This document shows, one piece after another, positions 5,742-11,971 of a stretch of 12,297 bases of DNA. The position numbers and the translations under genes are program-made. The DNA comes from SIG307 sp964609025. Its GTDB lineage: Bacteria > Bacillota > Clostridia > Lachnospirales > Lachnospiraceae. The notes beneath the pieces were generated by a model that did no database searches, was not told where the DNA came from, and worked only from the letters and a program-made list of their open reading frames with translations. The stretch's first letter is position 1; each line of letters opens with the position of its first letter. The stretch covers positions 1-12,297 of the forward strand of contig CAZSQM010000035.1 in NCBI GenBank assembly GCA_964609025.1, written 5' to 3'.

Positions 5742-7058
5742 CTACGGAAGATACAATTCCTGCCCCGCATAAATCCAGTTTTCATCCGGAATCTGATTAA
5801 TTCCTTTGATTTCCTCCATTCTCAATACATCGCCGTAAAACCGGCGGCAGATTCCGGCAAGCGTATCGCCCGGCTGTACAATATACAGTTCCATCGCCTG
5901 GCTGATTACCACGCCTTCCTTCTCCTCCGGCGCCGCATCCGCCGTTTCCTCTCCCATACCGTCCTCCGTCTGCCGGGCGGCCTCCGTCGGTTCCTTCTTT
6001 GTTTCCCCGCCGGTTTCCGACTGTTCTCCCCCCGGAAGGTACGGCTTCTCATCGATCGGAATAAATTCTTTCTCAAAAATACTTCCCGACAGACCGCCCT
6101 CCCGAAACGGCGTCGGTATCGGCGTCTTTTCTACTTTTGCTCCGGCTTCCAGTAATTTGCCGATATCATCCCCCGTAATATACCCTGCCTCTGTCGGCGT
6201 TATCTGCTCCGGCGTCACCCCTGCCGTCCGGTCTGAATTATGAAGCGCAAAGGCTCCTACCGCTAACAACGCTACCGCCGCCGCCACTCCGGCCCCGTAC
6301 CGGTTCCCGCTTTTTTGCCCCTTTTTTGCTTCCTTTTTCGGCTCCCTGCCGATTCCTTCCGCGGAAAGGGAATCTTCTCCCAGGGACTGCTCCGGCTCCT
6401 CTTCGCTGCGCCCCACACGACGCCCCAGCTCCGCAAGTATCGGTTCTTTGTATCCCGCATCCACCGAAACCGGATTGCCGGAAACCAGATAATCCTGCAT
6501 CTCCTCGTTTCTCTCATAATAGATGCAATACCCCGGCCACTGTTTCAATTCTCCTTTATCATACAGATAAAACGAAGCCTCCTTTTCCACCGGGTCCACT
6601 CTGTAAAGCACCCTGTCCCTGCCGCCGAACCAGTCAAGATGGGTCTGTTTGACGGTATCATTGATTTCCGTCAAAAATTCCGGCCCGCCCAGAAACCAGC
6701 CTACCGCTTCATAATGCGGAAAATAGCGTTTGATTTTCTCATACACATCCGCCCAGACCTCGGAGGTAAACTGCGGAACATTTTCCTCCATCACATCCTC
6801 CGCTTCGATTGCTCCCCGGATAAAAACATAGCGCGTTCCTTCCGATTTCATAAATTCTCCCACCAAAACCGCCGCCCGGCACTCGGTATAATCGCTCCCT
6901 GCCAGCCGCCGCAAATATCCTTCCGCATAATCTTCTATGTAAATTTCCGGGCAGTTTCCGCCGCGTCCCATCTGCTTTATATGCTTCGGTAATTTAAAAA
7001 GCAGATTTCCGCCTTCTCCCCTTTCCTCTTCCTCCCGCTGAACAATTTTTTCCACCAT
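5742..7058 (-). CDS. MPN/JAB-like domain, membrane segment and LysM protein
   Basis: 438 residues in three parts. Residues ~50-190 look like an MPN/JAB fold: a strand ending in a Glu (AVLVGE, E68), then EAVGWFLGGPEF (117-128), DRVLYRVDPVEKEASFYLY (148-166) and a late KQWPGYCIYY strand. The place of the JAMM metal site (His-Ser-His-Pro in active enzymes) reads WFLGGPEF, so it lacks zinc ligands, like the MPN- proteins Rpn8 and CSN6. After an acidic then Lys-rich linker a membrane segment spans about 255-272. A Pro/Thr/Glu-rich extracellular linker leads to LysM at 390-437 (YIVQPGDTLAGICRRFYG to YAGQELYLP), which binds peptidoglycan. Topology is cytoplasmic N, outside C. It may link a cytoplasmic protein to the wall (inference). 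Start: ATG with GGAAGGGAAAC before it. The LysM call is secure; the MPN call is by eye. Confidence 0.8.
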   Translation of the reverse strand: MVEKIVQREEEERGEGGNLLFKLPKHIKQMGRGGNCPEIYIEDYAEGYLRRLAGSDYTECRAAVLVGEFMKSEGTRYVFIRGAIEAEDVMEENVPQFTSEVWADVYEKIKRYFPHYEAVGWFLGGPEFLTEINDTVKQTHLDWFGGRDRVLYRVDPVEKEASFYLYDKGELKQWPGYCIYYERNEEMQDYLVSGNPVSVDAGYKEPILAELGRRVGRSEEEPEQSLGEDSLSAEGIGREPKKEAKKGQKSGNRYGAGVAAAVALLAVGAFALHNSDRTAGVTPEQITPTEAGYITGDDIGKLLEAGAKVEKTPIPTPFREGGLSGSIFEKEFIPIDEKPYLPGGEQSETGGETKKEPTEAARQTEDGMGEETADAAPEEKEGVVISQAMELYIVQPGDTLAGICRRFYGDVLRMEEIKGINQIPDENWIYAGQELYLP

Positions 7059-7103
7059 GTTTCCCTTCCTTTCCGCAAACCTGCATTTCTTTCCGTTTCT
7101 TAT

Positions 7104-7142
7104 CGCCTGTCACTATCATAACGGACAGGCGCGGCTTTTTTT
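7104..7142 (+). terminator. Plus-strand terminator-like hairpin
   Basis: CGCCTGTC (7104-7111) and GACAGGCG (7124-7131) form a perfect 8-bp stem with a 12-nt loop, followed by CGGC and seven T (7136-7142). The form is that of an intrinsic terminator reading rightward, although no plus-strand gene lies upstream. It could stop antisense transcripts crossing the LysM gene before they reach yyaC. Confidence 0.6.
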
Positions 7143-7187
7143 GCCAAACTCTGCTGTCGCAAAAGGGAACTGATTTCCGGCAATCGC

Positions 7188-7214
7188 AAAAAAGCGCCGC
7201 CTATCGCATCGCTT
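7188..7214 (-). terminator. Minus-strand terminator-like hairpin A
   Basis: Minus strand: AAGCG and CGCTT pair, with a further GC/GC pair inside around a 5-nt loop, and the run ends in six T. It reads toward the LysM gene, which it precedes by 130 bp. It could act as a backstop for read-through of the dnaX-ybaB-recR operon across yyaC, or as an attenuator in a LysM leader. Confidence 0.45.
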
Positions 7215-7227
7215 CCATGCCGATTAG

Positions 7228-7256
7228 AAAAAAAACGCCGCGATTTCGTCGCTTCG
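7228..7256 (-). terminator. Minus-strand terminator-like hairpin B
   Basis: Minus strand: CGAAGCGA pairs with TCGCGGCG (six pairs, a two-base internal mismatch, loop CGAAA), followed by eight T. Its sequence is related to hairpin A (both read A-run, CGCCGC, then TCGCTTC on the plus strand), so the two may be a degenerate tandem duplication. Confidence 0.45.
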
Positions 7257-7275
7257 TGTCATATATTTTACATAA

Positions 7276-7316
7276 ATTCCCAAATATTTAATTCTATTTT
7301 TCCCTCCTTTGGGAAT
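7276..7316. repeat. Perfect 9-bp inverted repeat upstream of yyaC
   Basis: ATTCCCAAA (7276-7284) and TTTGGGAAT (7308-7316) are exact complements separated by 23 bp. The right arm ends 5 bp before the -10-like TATTAT at 7322, so a protein bound to both half-sites would cover the promoter region of yyaC. Alternatively it folds as an RNA stem in a minus-strand transcript. Confidence 0.5.
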
Positions 7317-7361
7317 ACTTTTATTATAGACACCCCAACTTTATTCACGGAGGGAGATTCA

Positions 7362-7955
7362 TTGAATACCATTCACTATTACAACGCGGAGGACTATGCC
7401 TCGTCTGCACAGTTCGGACAAACTCTTTCCGCTTTATTGCGGGAACAATTATCGCCGTCCGATAGTCTGATTTTTTTATGTATCGGTTCCGACCGCGCCA
7501 CCGGCGATTCGCTCGGTCCGCTCATCGGCTATAAATTAGAACAGCACCCAAACCGGAACTATTTTGTCTACGGCACACTGGAAGTTCCGGTTCATGCCAA
7601 AAATTTAACGGCAGTGGTTGAAGAAATCCACTGCCGTCATAAAAATCCTTATATCATTGCCATTGACGCATCTTTGGGAAAGCAGGCGCATATCGGATAC
7701 TATACGCTGGGTGTGGGCGCCTTAAAACCCGGTGCCGGCGTCGGTAAAGAGCTGCTTGCCGTAGGCGACGCCTTTATCACGGGAATCGTCAACCTTTCCG
7801 GGCTGCTCGACCGGATGCTTTTGCAAACAACCAGACTGCACACCGTCATGTCACTTGCCGACCGTATCCACCTCGGAATCCGCTACGGTCTCCGCCTGTT
7901 CGAAACTACTGCCGCTCCCGCAGACAAACCTTTGCTGGAACGGATTTCGGGCTAA
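7362..7955 (+). CDS. yyaC: Sporulation protein YyaC (DUF1256, GPR-like)
   Basis: A 197-residue protein of the YyaC/DUF1256 family, related to the germination protease GPR that degrades small acid-soluble spore proteins; YyaC itself has no well-defined substrate. Family blocks seen: CIGSDRATGDSLGPL (40-54), GTLEVPVHAKNL (71-82), AIDASLG (100-106), LKPGAGVGK (121-129) and GIVN (141-144). Length is typical. The start is TTG at 7362, 8 nt after GGAGG (7349-7353); no in-frame ATG fits. It is the only plus-strand gene in the window, and its stop is 5 bp from the convergent recR stop, so transcripts must overlap unless ended within coding sequence. A perfect 10-bp inverted repeat lies inside it at 7608-7637. 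Its presence implies a spore former. Forespore or mother-cell control is plausible, but no sigma F/G/E boxes could be assigned. Confidence 0.88.
   Translation: MNTIHYYNAEDYASSAQFGQTLSALLREQLSPSDSLIFLCIGSDRATGDSLGPLIGYKLEQHPNRNYFVYGTLEVPVHAKNLTAVVEEIHCRHKNPYIIAIDASLGKQAHIGYYTLGVGALKPGAGVGKELLAVGDAFITGIVNLSGLLDRMLLQTTRLHTVMSLADRIHLGIRYGLRLFETTAAPADKPLLERISG
7608..7637 (-). terminator. Perfect 10-bp hairpin inside yyaC, terminator-like on the minus strand
   Basis: ACGGCAGTGG (7608-7617) and CCACTGCCGT (7628-7637) are exact complements with a 10-nt loop, within codons 83-92 of yyaC. On the minus strand the stem is followed by TAAATTTTTGG, a broken U-tract; on the plus strand by CATAAAAATCC, which is not terminator-like. 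It lies about 325 nt past the recR stop and is the first good candidate terminator for the dnaX-ybaB-recR transcript. Confidence 0.5.
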
Positions 7956-7960
7956 CCCTT

Positions 7961-8557
7961 TTACAGCTCCGTGCGCCCGTCAAGGGCGCGCAGCAGCGTC
8001 ACCTCGTCAATGTATTCCAAATCGCCGCCCACCGGCACGCCGCTCGCAATCCTGGTCACCTTAATGCCTGCCGGTTTTATCAGCTTACTTAAGTACATGG
8101 CGGTTGCCTCGCCCTCTAAACTGGAGTTGGTGGCGATAATCACCTCGTTTACATCCCCCTGAAGCCGCAGCATCAGCTCTTTCATGCGCAAATCCGCCGG
8201 ACCGATACCAAGCATCGGAGAAATCGCCCCGTGCAGCACATGATACACGCCGGTGTACTTTCCGGTTTTCTCGTATGCCGCCAAATCTCTGGCGTTCTCC
8301 ACTACCATAATCGTATGGTGATCCCGGTCCTCTTTTGCGCAAATCGGGCAAATCTCCTGATCCGTAAGCGTACAGCACTCCTTACAATACCTGACGTTTT
8401 TCTTTGCCTCTACCATCGCATTCGCCAGCTGTTCCACCCGCTCCGTCGGCATGTTAATCACATGAAACGCCAAACGCTGTGCGGACTTCGTACCGATACC
8501 GGGCAGGGAAGCAAACTCCTCAATCAACCTGCTGATTTGACTGCTGTAATAATCCAT
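7961..8557 (-). CDS. recR: Recombination mediator RecR
   Basis: 198 residues, the usual RecR length. RecR works with RecO (and RecF) to load RecA onto SSB-coated single-stranded DNA in gap repair; it assembles as a ring clamp in the cytoplasm. Seen: helix-hairpin-helix LPGIGTKSAQRLAFH (18-32), a four-Cys zinc site C58, C61, C70, C73, a Toprim domain starting VVENARDL (85-92, with E87) and ATNSSLEGEATAMYL (142-156), and the conserved end VPVGGDLEYIDEVTLLRALDGR (174-195). Its ATG overlaps the ybaB stop as TGATG, so it is translationally coupled. It is the last gene of dnaX-ybaB-recR, the standard order in many bacteria. No terminator fits in the 5 bp before the convergent yyaC stop. Confidence 0.97.
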   Translation of the reverse strand: MDYYSSQISRLIEEFASLPGIGTKSAQRLAFHVINMPTERVEQLANAMVEAKKNVRYCKECCTLTDQEICPICAKEDRDHHTIMVVENARDLAAYEKTGKYTGVYHVLHGAISPMLGIGPADLRMKELMLRLQGDVNEVIIATNSSLEGEATAMYLSKLIKPAGIKVTRIASGVPVGGDLEYIDEVTLLRALDGRTEL

Positions 8558-8913
8558 CAGAACGGGAAGCCTCCACCTAAGCCGCCCAGACCGCCTGCGA
8601 TAGAGTTCATTACTTCGGAAGACTCCTCCTCCATCTTACGCAGTGCTTCGTTGGTTGCGGCAACAATTAAATCCTCTAACATCTCGACATCCTCCGGATC
8701 TACCGCCTCCGGTGCAAGCTTTACGGAAACCACCTCTTTTTTCCCCGATACCTTTACGGTAACGACTCCGCCGCCGGCAGTTCCTTCCCACTCCTTCGAC
8801 TCAATCTCCGCCTGTTTTTCTTCCATCTGACGCTGCATTCTCTGCGCCTGCTTCATCAGATTGTTCATGTTTCCCGGCATTGCGCCTCCCGGAAATCCTC
8901 CACGTTTTGCCAT
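8557..8913 (-). CDS. ybaB: YbaB/EbfC nucleoid-associated protein
   Basis: A 118-residue YbaB/EbfC family protein, a small dimeric DNA-binding, nucleoid-associated protein. Seen: a long N-terminal helix NMNNLMKQAQRMQRQMEEKQ (15-34), the beta core with GGGVVTVKVSGKKEVVSVKLAPE (47-69), DPEDVEMLEDLIVAATNEALRK (72-93), and a Gly/Phe-rich C-terminal tail (GGLGGLGGGFPF). A Gly/Pro-rich start (RGGFPGGAMPG) precedes the helix. The ribosome binding site is strong (AAAGGAGGAAC before the ATG). It begins 23 nt after the dnaX stop and overlaps recR by one base, so the three genes form one operon. The call rests on fold-typical sequence and conserved position. Confidence 0.95.
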   Translation of the reverse strand: MAKRGGFPGGAMPGNMNNLMKQAQRMQRQMEEKQAEIESKEWEGTAGGGVVTVKVSGKKEVVSVKLAPEAVDPEDVEMLEDLIVAATNEALRKMEEESSEVMNSIAGGLGGLGGGFPF

Positions 8914-8936
8914 TTTCGGTTCCTCCTTTATTCCTC

Positions 8937-10520
8937 TTAATCTACATATTCAATCGATACTTTTCCTTTTAATTCGGACAAGTCCGGATATGCCGCCATA
9001 TTACCTCTGCCCTTTGCGGCAAGCTCCACCGTAATCTCTACGCGCTTTCCGGTATGTCTGGCAATCAGCCCCTGTAACGCCTCTAAATGCGCCGGATTCT
9101 CCATTGCCGTTTTATCAAACTCATCCCGGTAGACCAAAAGCAGCCGCGTACCGCCCTCGTCCACGCTGGGCTTTGCGGTCTGCAAATAAATCTTTAGCGG
9201 ACTTGACGCCGAGGACACAATCGCGGACCACTTCTCCGCAACCGCCTTGATTTCCTCGCCCAGCGCCTGCGGAAGCTGCGCTGTTTCCACCAGTTTTCGT
9301 TCACTCTCCTCCGGCGCCGCTGCCGTGGATGCTTTGCCGCCCGCCGCCGGCTGCTGCGGCACAACGCCGTTTGCAAGCTGTTCTTCCAAATGACGCACCC
9401 TATCTAACAGGGCACTGTAATCCGTTTCCGTTTCCGGACGGCACAGACGAATGAACGTCACTTCAACCATGACCCGCTTTGCACCCGCATAACGGATACG
9501 GTTCGTCAAATCGGAGCAAATACCGATATAACGCACCAGCGTGTCCGCTTCATTCTCCCCTGCCTCCGCCAGAAAGTCCTCCAGCTGCTCCGTCGCAATA
9601 TCCAAAAACTCCTCCGGCGCCTCCACCGACTTTGCCAGCAGAAGATTCCGCAGATACCAGGTAAAATCAACCACAAACTGTGCCAAATCACGCCCGCGCA
9701 TCACCGTTTCGTCCAATACGCGCATCGTACCGCCCACATCTCCCGTGCGGATAAAACGAAGAAGCCTTCCGAACACCTCCGTATCCACCGTGCCGAGAAT
9801 CTCCAGCACATTGTCATAGGTAAGCAATTCTCCCGGATAAAACGCAATACAACGGTCAAGAAGGCTTAACGCGTCACGCATCGCGCCGTCCGCCGACCGG
9901 GCAATATAGCGAAGCGCCCTCTCCTCCGCGGCAACGCCCTCTCTTTGTGTCAAATCCGCAAGCCGCTCCGTAATTTCCTCCACTGTAATCCGCGAAAAAT
10001 CATACCGCTGACAACGGGATAAAATCGTAATCGGAAGCTTGTGCGCCTCGGTCGTTGCCAAAATAAAAATAACATAGGACGGCGGCTCCTCTAACGTCTT
10101 TAACAGCGCGTTAAATGCACCCGCCGAGAGCATATGCACTTCGTCGATAATGTATACCTTATAACGCCCCTCTGTGGGAGAATACCGTACTTCCTCCACG
10201 ATTTCGCGGATATTGTCCACGCCGTTATTGGACGCAGCGTCAATCTCAATTACATTCATGGACGTGCCTGCCGCAATGGATTTGCACATGGCGCACTCCC
10301 GGCAGGGATTCCCGTTCACGGGAGCCTCACAGTTTACTGCTTTTGCAAGTATCTTTGCAATCGTAGTCTTACCGGTGCCCCGCGTACCGCAAAATAAATA
10401 CGCATGCGACATACGGGACGTTTTCACCTGATTGCGAAGCGTTGTCACAATCGGAGCCTGCCCCTTTACCTCGTCAAACGTATCCGGCCGGAACTTTCTA
10501 TACAAAGCAGTATATGACAT
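8937..10520 (-). CDS. dnaX: DNA polymerase III subunit gamma/tau
   Basis: 527 residues. DnaX is the AAA+ motor of the clamp loader that opens the beta clamp and organises the replisome. Seen: N-terminal LYRKFRPDTFDEVKGQ, Walker A GTRGTGKT (45-52), zinc-binding C64, C73, C76, C79, Walker B with DEVH (126-129), sensor 1 ATT (155-157), and SRC arginine finger (168-170). Domain III follows to about 365, then a linker and a C-terminal region (about 440-527) that would correspond to tau-like polymerase/helicase contacts. The ATG at 10520 is chosen because MSYTALYRKFRP is the family start and AGAGGG lies just upstream. The frame stays open to an ATG at 10658, but that ATG overlaps the -10 box and would not be in the mRNA. 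No A-run of six or more that would suggest programmed frameshifting was seen. First gene of dnaX-ybaB-recR. Confidence 0.97.
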   Translation of the reverse strand: MSYTALYRKFRPDTFDEVKGQAPIVTTLRNQVKTSRMSHAYLFCGTRGTGKTTIAKILAKAVNCEAPVNGNPCRECAMCKSIAAGTSMNVIEIDAASNNGVDNIREIVEEVRYSPTEGRYKVYIIDEVHMLSAGAFNALLKTLEEPPSYVIFILATTEAHKLPITILSRCQRYDFSRITVEEITERLADLTQREGVAAEERALRYIARSADGAMRDALSLLDRCIAFYPGELLTYDNVLEILGTVDTEVFGRLLRFIRTGDVGGTMRVLDETVMRGRDLAQFVVDFTWYLRNLLLAKSVEAPEEFLDIATEQLEDFLAEAGENEADTLVRYIGICSDLTNRIRYAGAKRVMVEVTFIRLCRPETETDYSALLDRVRHLEEQLANGVVPQQPAAGGKASTAAAPEESERKLVETAQLPQALGEEIKAVAEKWSAIVSSASSPLKIYLQTAKPSVDEGGTRLLLVYRDEFDKTAMENPAHLEALQGLIARHTGKRVEITVELAAKGRGNMAAYPDLSELKGKVSIEYVD

Positions 10521-10650
10521 AATCCCTCTTTCTATCCGCAGACCGTTTCCGCCTCCGTCCGCCGCCCACCCCCCGCGGTTTCCGGACACGCACCTGCCCT
10601 GCGTCCTGATTTTCTTAACCTTACAGCCTGCTGCTGCAACCGTCCCTACC
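10521..10650 (-). other. GC-rich 5' leader of dnaX
   Basis: About 130 nt between the predicted start site and the dnaX ATG, rich in G on the mRNA strand, with potential pairings such as GTCCG with CGGAC. In several Bacillota the small SRP RNA gene sits just upstream of dnaX. I looked for its GGTCAGG...GGAAGGAAGCAG core and did not find it. The leader has no start codon with a ribosome binding site. A structured leader or chance is possible. Confidence 0.4.
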
Positions 10651-10656
10651 CGTATC

Positions 10657-10685
10657 ATTTTAACATATTACCAAAAAAATGACAA
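10657..10685 (-). promoter_or_regulatory. Promoter of dnaX-ybaB-recR
   Basis: Minus strand: -35 TTGTCA (10680-10685), 17-nt spacer that begins with seven T, -10 TAAAAT (10657-10662). The start would be near 10650. A small palindrome GCAAACCCTTTGC (10698-10710) lies 12 bp upstream of the -35. Confidence 0.7.
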
Positions 10686-10730
10686 CCGTGGATTCTCGCA
10701 AACCCTTTGCCACTTTGGCCGCTCCGGAAC

Positions 10731-10765
10731 TGAACGATGCACCGGTTTGGCCCTATCGTTCAAGC
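10731..10765 (-). repeat. Imperfect palindrome, copy 1, at the 3' end of the GNAT-DUF3795 gene
   Basis: Plus strand: TGAACGATGCACC (10731-10743), a 10-base variable loop, then TATCGTTCAAGC (10754-10765). TGAACGAT and ATCGTTCA pair as an 8-bp stem. The right arm overlaps the last codons and stop of the gene (Leu-Glu-Arg-stop). Copy 2 at 11925-11958 has both flanking blocks identical. There is no U-run on either side, so it is not an ordinary terminator. Confidence 0.75.
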
Positions 10766-11679
10766 ATGCTTTCCAGTATCTTTAATCCTTCCTCCACACT
10801 TGTCCCTAATATTTCCTGCGTCTTTTTAAAATCATAGTTCTCATGCAGCTTGTCATGGGCCCGGAAGAACTTCTCCTTTCCATATTTTCTAATATACATC
10901 GCCTGCGCCTTACATGCATTTGCTCCGTCATTGTCCGGCCGGTAAAATCCCTTGGAACAATCGTTCAATTCCTCACATTCATAGCATCCATCAATCCCCT
11001 TCTCCTGACAACATGCTACGTTCGGACATTTCCCCTTTTCAAAGAGTGTTCCATAAGAACAGCAATTAAATACGGAACGGCATCCTCCGCACCATTCTCC
11101 GAGAAAACAATGATTACATGAAAATCCGCAGTATGCGGTCATATCGACACCTTTTCTTGCTTCTTTTACAATCTCAGCCTTCCACCCGGCACCATTTTCA
11201 TTTCGTCTGTCCCTGTCCGGTCCATCTACCGCAAGAGCCTTACGGTATACACGAGAATCCTCACCGCCTATGTCCTTATGCATTTGAAAGAATTCGTATC
11301 CGTATTTCTCATACAGGCCGGTATGACCTGTGGAAATATAGATGTATTCCCTTCCCATGATTGTAGCAATACATTCCGCATAATCCAATAACAGTCCCAA
11401 ATAGCGATGACCTCTATATTGCGGAAATGTATATGCAAAACCAATCCAGGGAGACAGAGTTGTCGGCTGGATGTCATCCAAAGGAGCAAAGGTACAAAAT
11501 GCAATCAGTTTATCTCCATCCACAAGCATCGGTACAAGCGCAGTTTCACCGACCATTCTTTTCAAACTGTTTTCTTTAAGAAGCTGATACAAATACTGTC
11601 CCGCTTTCCAATCAGATTTTCCTATTTCATTCAGCCAATATTCTTTGTTCTCTGTTGTAAAGTATTCTATGATTTTCAT
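10753..11679 (-). CDS. GNAT acetyltransferase fused to a Cys-rich DUF3795 domain
   Basis: 308 residues in two domains. Residues 1-150 are a GNAT-type N-acetyltransferase: the acetyl-CoA loop QYRGHRYLG (87-95) follows FAYTFP, and GLYEKYGYEFF (121-131) is the usual motif B/C end. Residues ~178-308 match DUF3795: TAYCGFSCNHC opening, then Cys at 184, 188, 191, 197, 200, 206, 207, 218, 223, 224, 232, 235, 241 and 256, and the closing helices (KAQAMYIRKYGKEKF). Fourteen Cys in 73 residues point to zinc or Fe-S binding. The substrate is unknown. GNAT-DUF3795 fusions are known in Bacillota, to my recollection. ATG 11679 has AAGGAG upstream. The region appears more AT-rich than dnaX next door, consistent with an accessory gene. 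The 3' end is overlapped by a palindromic element also found after the next gene. Confidence 0.83.
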   Translation of the reverse strand: MKIIEYFTTENKEYWLNEIGKSDWKAGQYLYQLLKENSLKRMVGETALVPMLVDGDKLIAFCTFAPLDDIQPTTLSPWIGFAYTFPQYRGHRYLGLLLDYAECIATIMGREYIYISTGHTGLYEKYGYEFFQMHKDIGGEDSRVYRKALAVDGPDRDRRNENGAGWKAEIVKEARKGVDMTAYCGFSCNHCFLGEWCGGCRSVFNCCSYGTLFEKGKCPNVACCQEKGIDGCYECEELNDCSKGFYRPDNDGANACKAQAMYIRKYGKEKFFRAHDKLHENYDFKKTQEILGTSVEEGLKILESMLER

Positions 11680-11779
11680 TTGTTTTCTCCTTCAATGCGT
11701 TATGATAGTCGCGTAATTTATTCAGGTCTTTCTCCGGAAGTATGCGTTCCTCAATTGAACAAAACAATATGTAAGGTCT
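11680..11779 (-). pseudogene. Coding-looking remnant upstream of the GNAT gene
   Basis: Minus strand, one frame open from just after a TAA (11780-11782) reads IEERILPEKDLNKLRDYHNA then LKEKTNE and runs into the GNAT start region. The composition (charged, helical, coding-like) looks like the C-terminus of a lost or frameshifted protein, perhaps a regulator once co-transcribed with the GNAT gene. No good start codon is present; a TTG near 11767 is the only option. Family not recognised. Confidence 0.25.
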
Positions 11780-11876
11780 TTAGTAGCATAAACACATTAA
11801 GCAGATTAATCCCAACAAACAAATAAATATCTTTTATATCAATAACTGTGTAAAACGGAAAACAAATTTGGCTCAT
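11751..11876 (-). CDS. Possible 41-residue hydrophobic protein
   Basis: A short reading frame of 41 codons plus stop begins MSQICFPFYTV and contains the hydrophobic stretch YLFVGINLLNVFMLLK (about residues 18-33), which could span or lie on a membrane. AAAGGAATCAAT precedes the ATG, a reasonable ribosome binding site. It lies between the second palindromic element and the GNAT gene and overlaps the coding-looking remnant in another frame. I do not recognise it. It may equally be a fragment of a degraded gene or chance in AT-rich DNA. Confidence 0.3.
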   Translation of the reverse strand: MSQICFPFYTVIDIKDIYLFVGINLLNVFMLLKTLHIVLFN

Positions 11877-11924
11877 ATTGATTCCTTTCAAAAAGTGTTT
11901 TTTGCTTACATTACAAAATTATGT

Positions 11925-11958
11925 TGAACGATGCACCATTTTTCCTTATCGTTCAAGC
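11925..11958 (-). repeat. Imperfect palindrome, copy 2, after the DUF1801 gene
   Basis: Plus strand: TGAACGATGCACC (11925-11937), a 9-base loop, then TATCGTTCAAGC (11947-11958). Here the stem is 9 bp (TTGAACGAT with ATCGTTCAA, using T11924). It begins 13 bp after the stop of the DUF1801 gene. A second small hairpin, CAACT..AGTTG, lies between the stop and the element on the minus strand. Confidence 0.75.
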
Positions 11959-11971
11959 AACTTGGGAGTTG

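Larger units (their letters stand above)
7059..7361. other. Hairpin-rich intergenic region between divergent genes
   Basis: 303 bp without a gene between the LysM protein gene (minus) and yyaC (plus). It holds one plus-strand and two minus-strand terminator-like hairpins and a 9-bp inverted repeat, listed separately. I could not find a convincing -35/-10 pair for either gene. The best single box is TATTAT (7322-7327) upstream of yyaC, whose complement is a perfect TATAAT on the minus strand; neither direction has a clear -35. Confidence 0.6.

Noticed and set aside
8937..10520. Programmed frameshift in dnaX producing a short gamma form
   Set aside because: No A-run of six or more on the coding strand that could serve as a slippery site was seen.
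10521..10650. Small SRP RNA gene upstream of dnaX
   Set aside because: The conserved GGTCAGG and GGAAGGAAGCAG core was not found on either strand.
10521..10658. 46-residue N-terminal extension of DnaX
   Set aside because: Its ATG overlaps the -10 box of the dnaX promoter, so it lies outside the mRNA; the family start MSYTALYRKFRP has its own AGAGGG.
10731..11958. Integron attC sites
   Set aside because: The ~34-bp elements are shorter than known attC sites, each arm has an extra base relative to the GTTRRRY and RYYYAAC boxes, and no integrase is visible.
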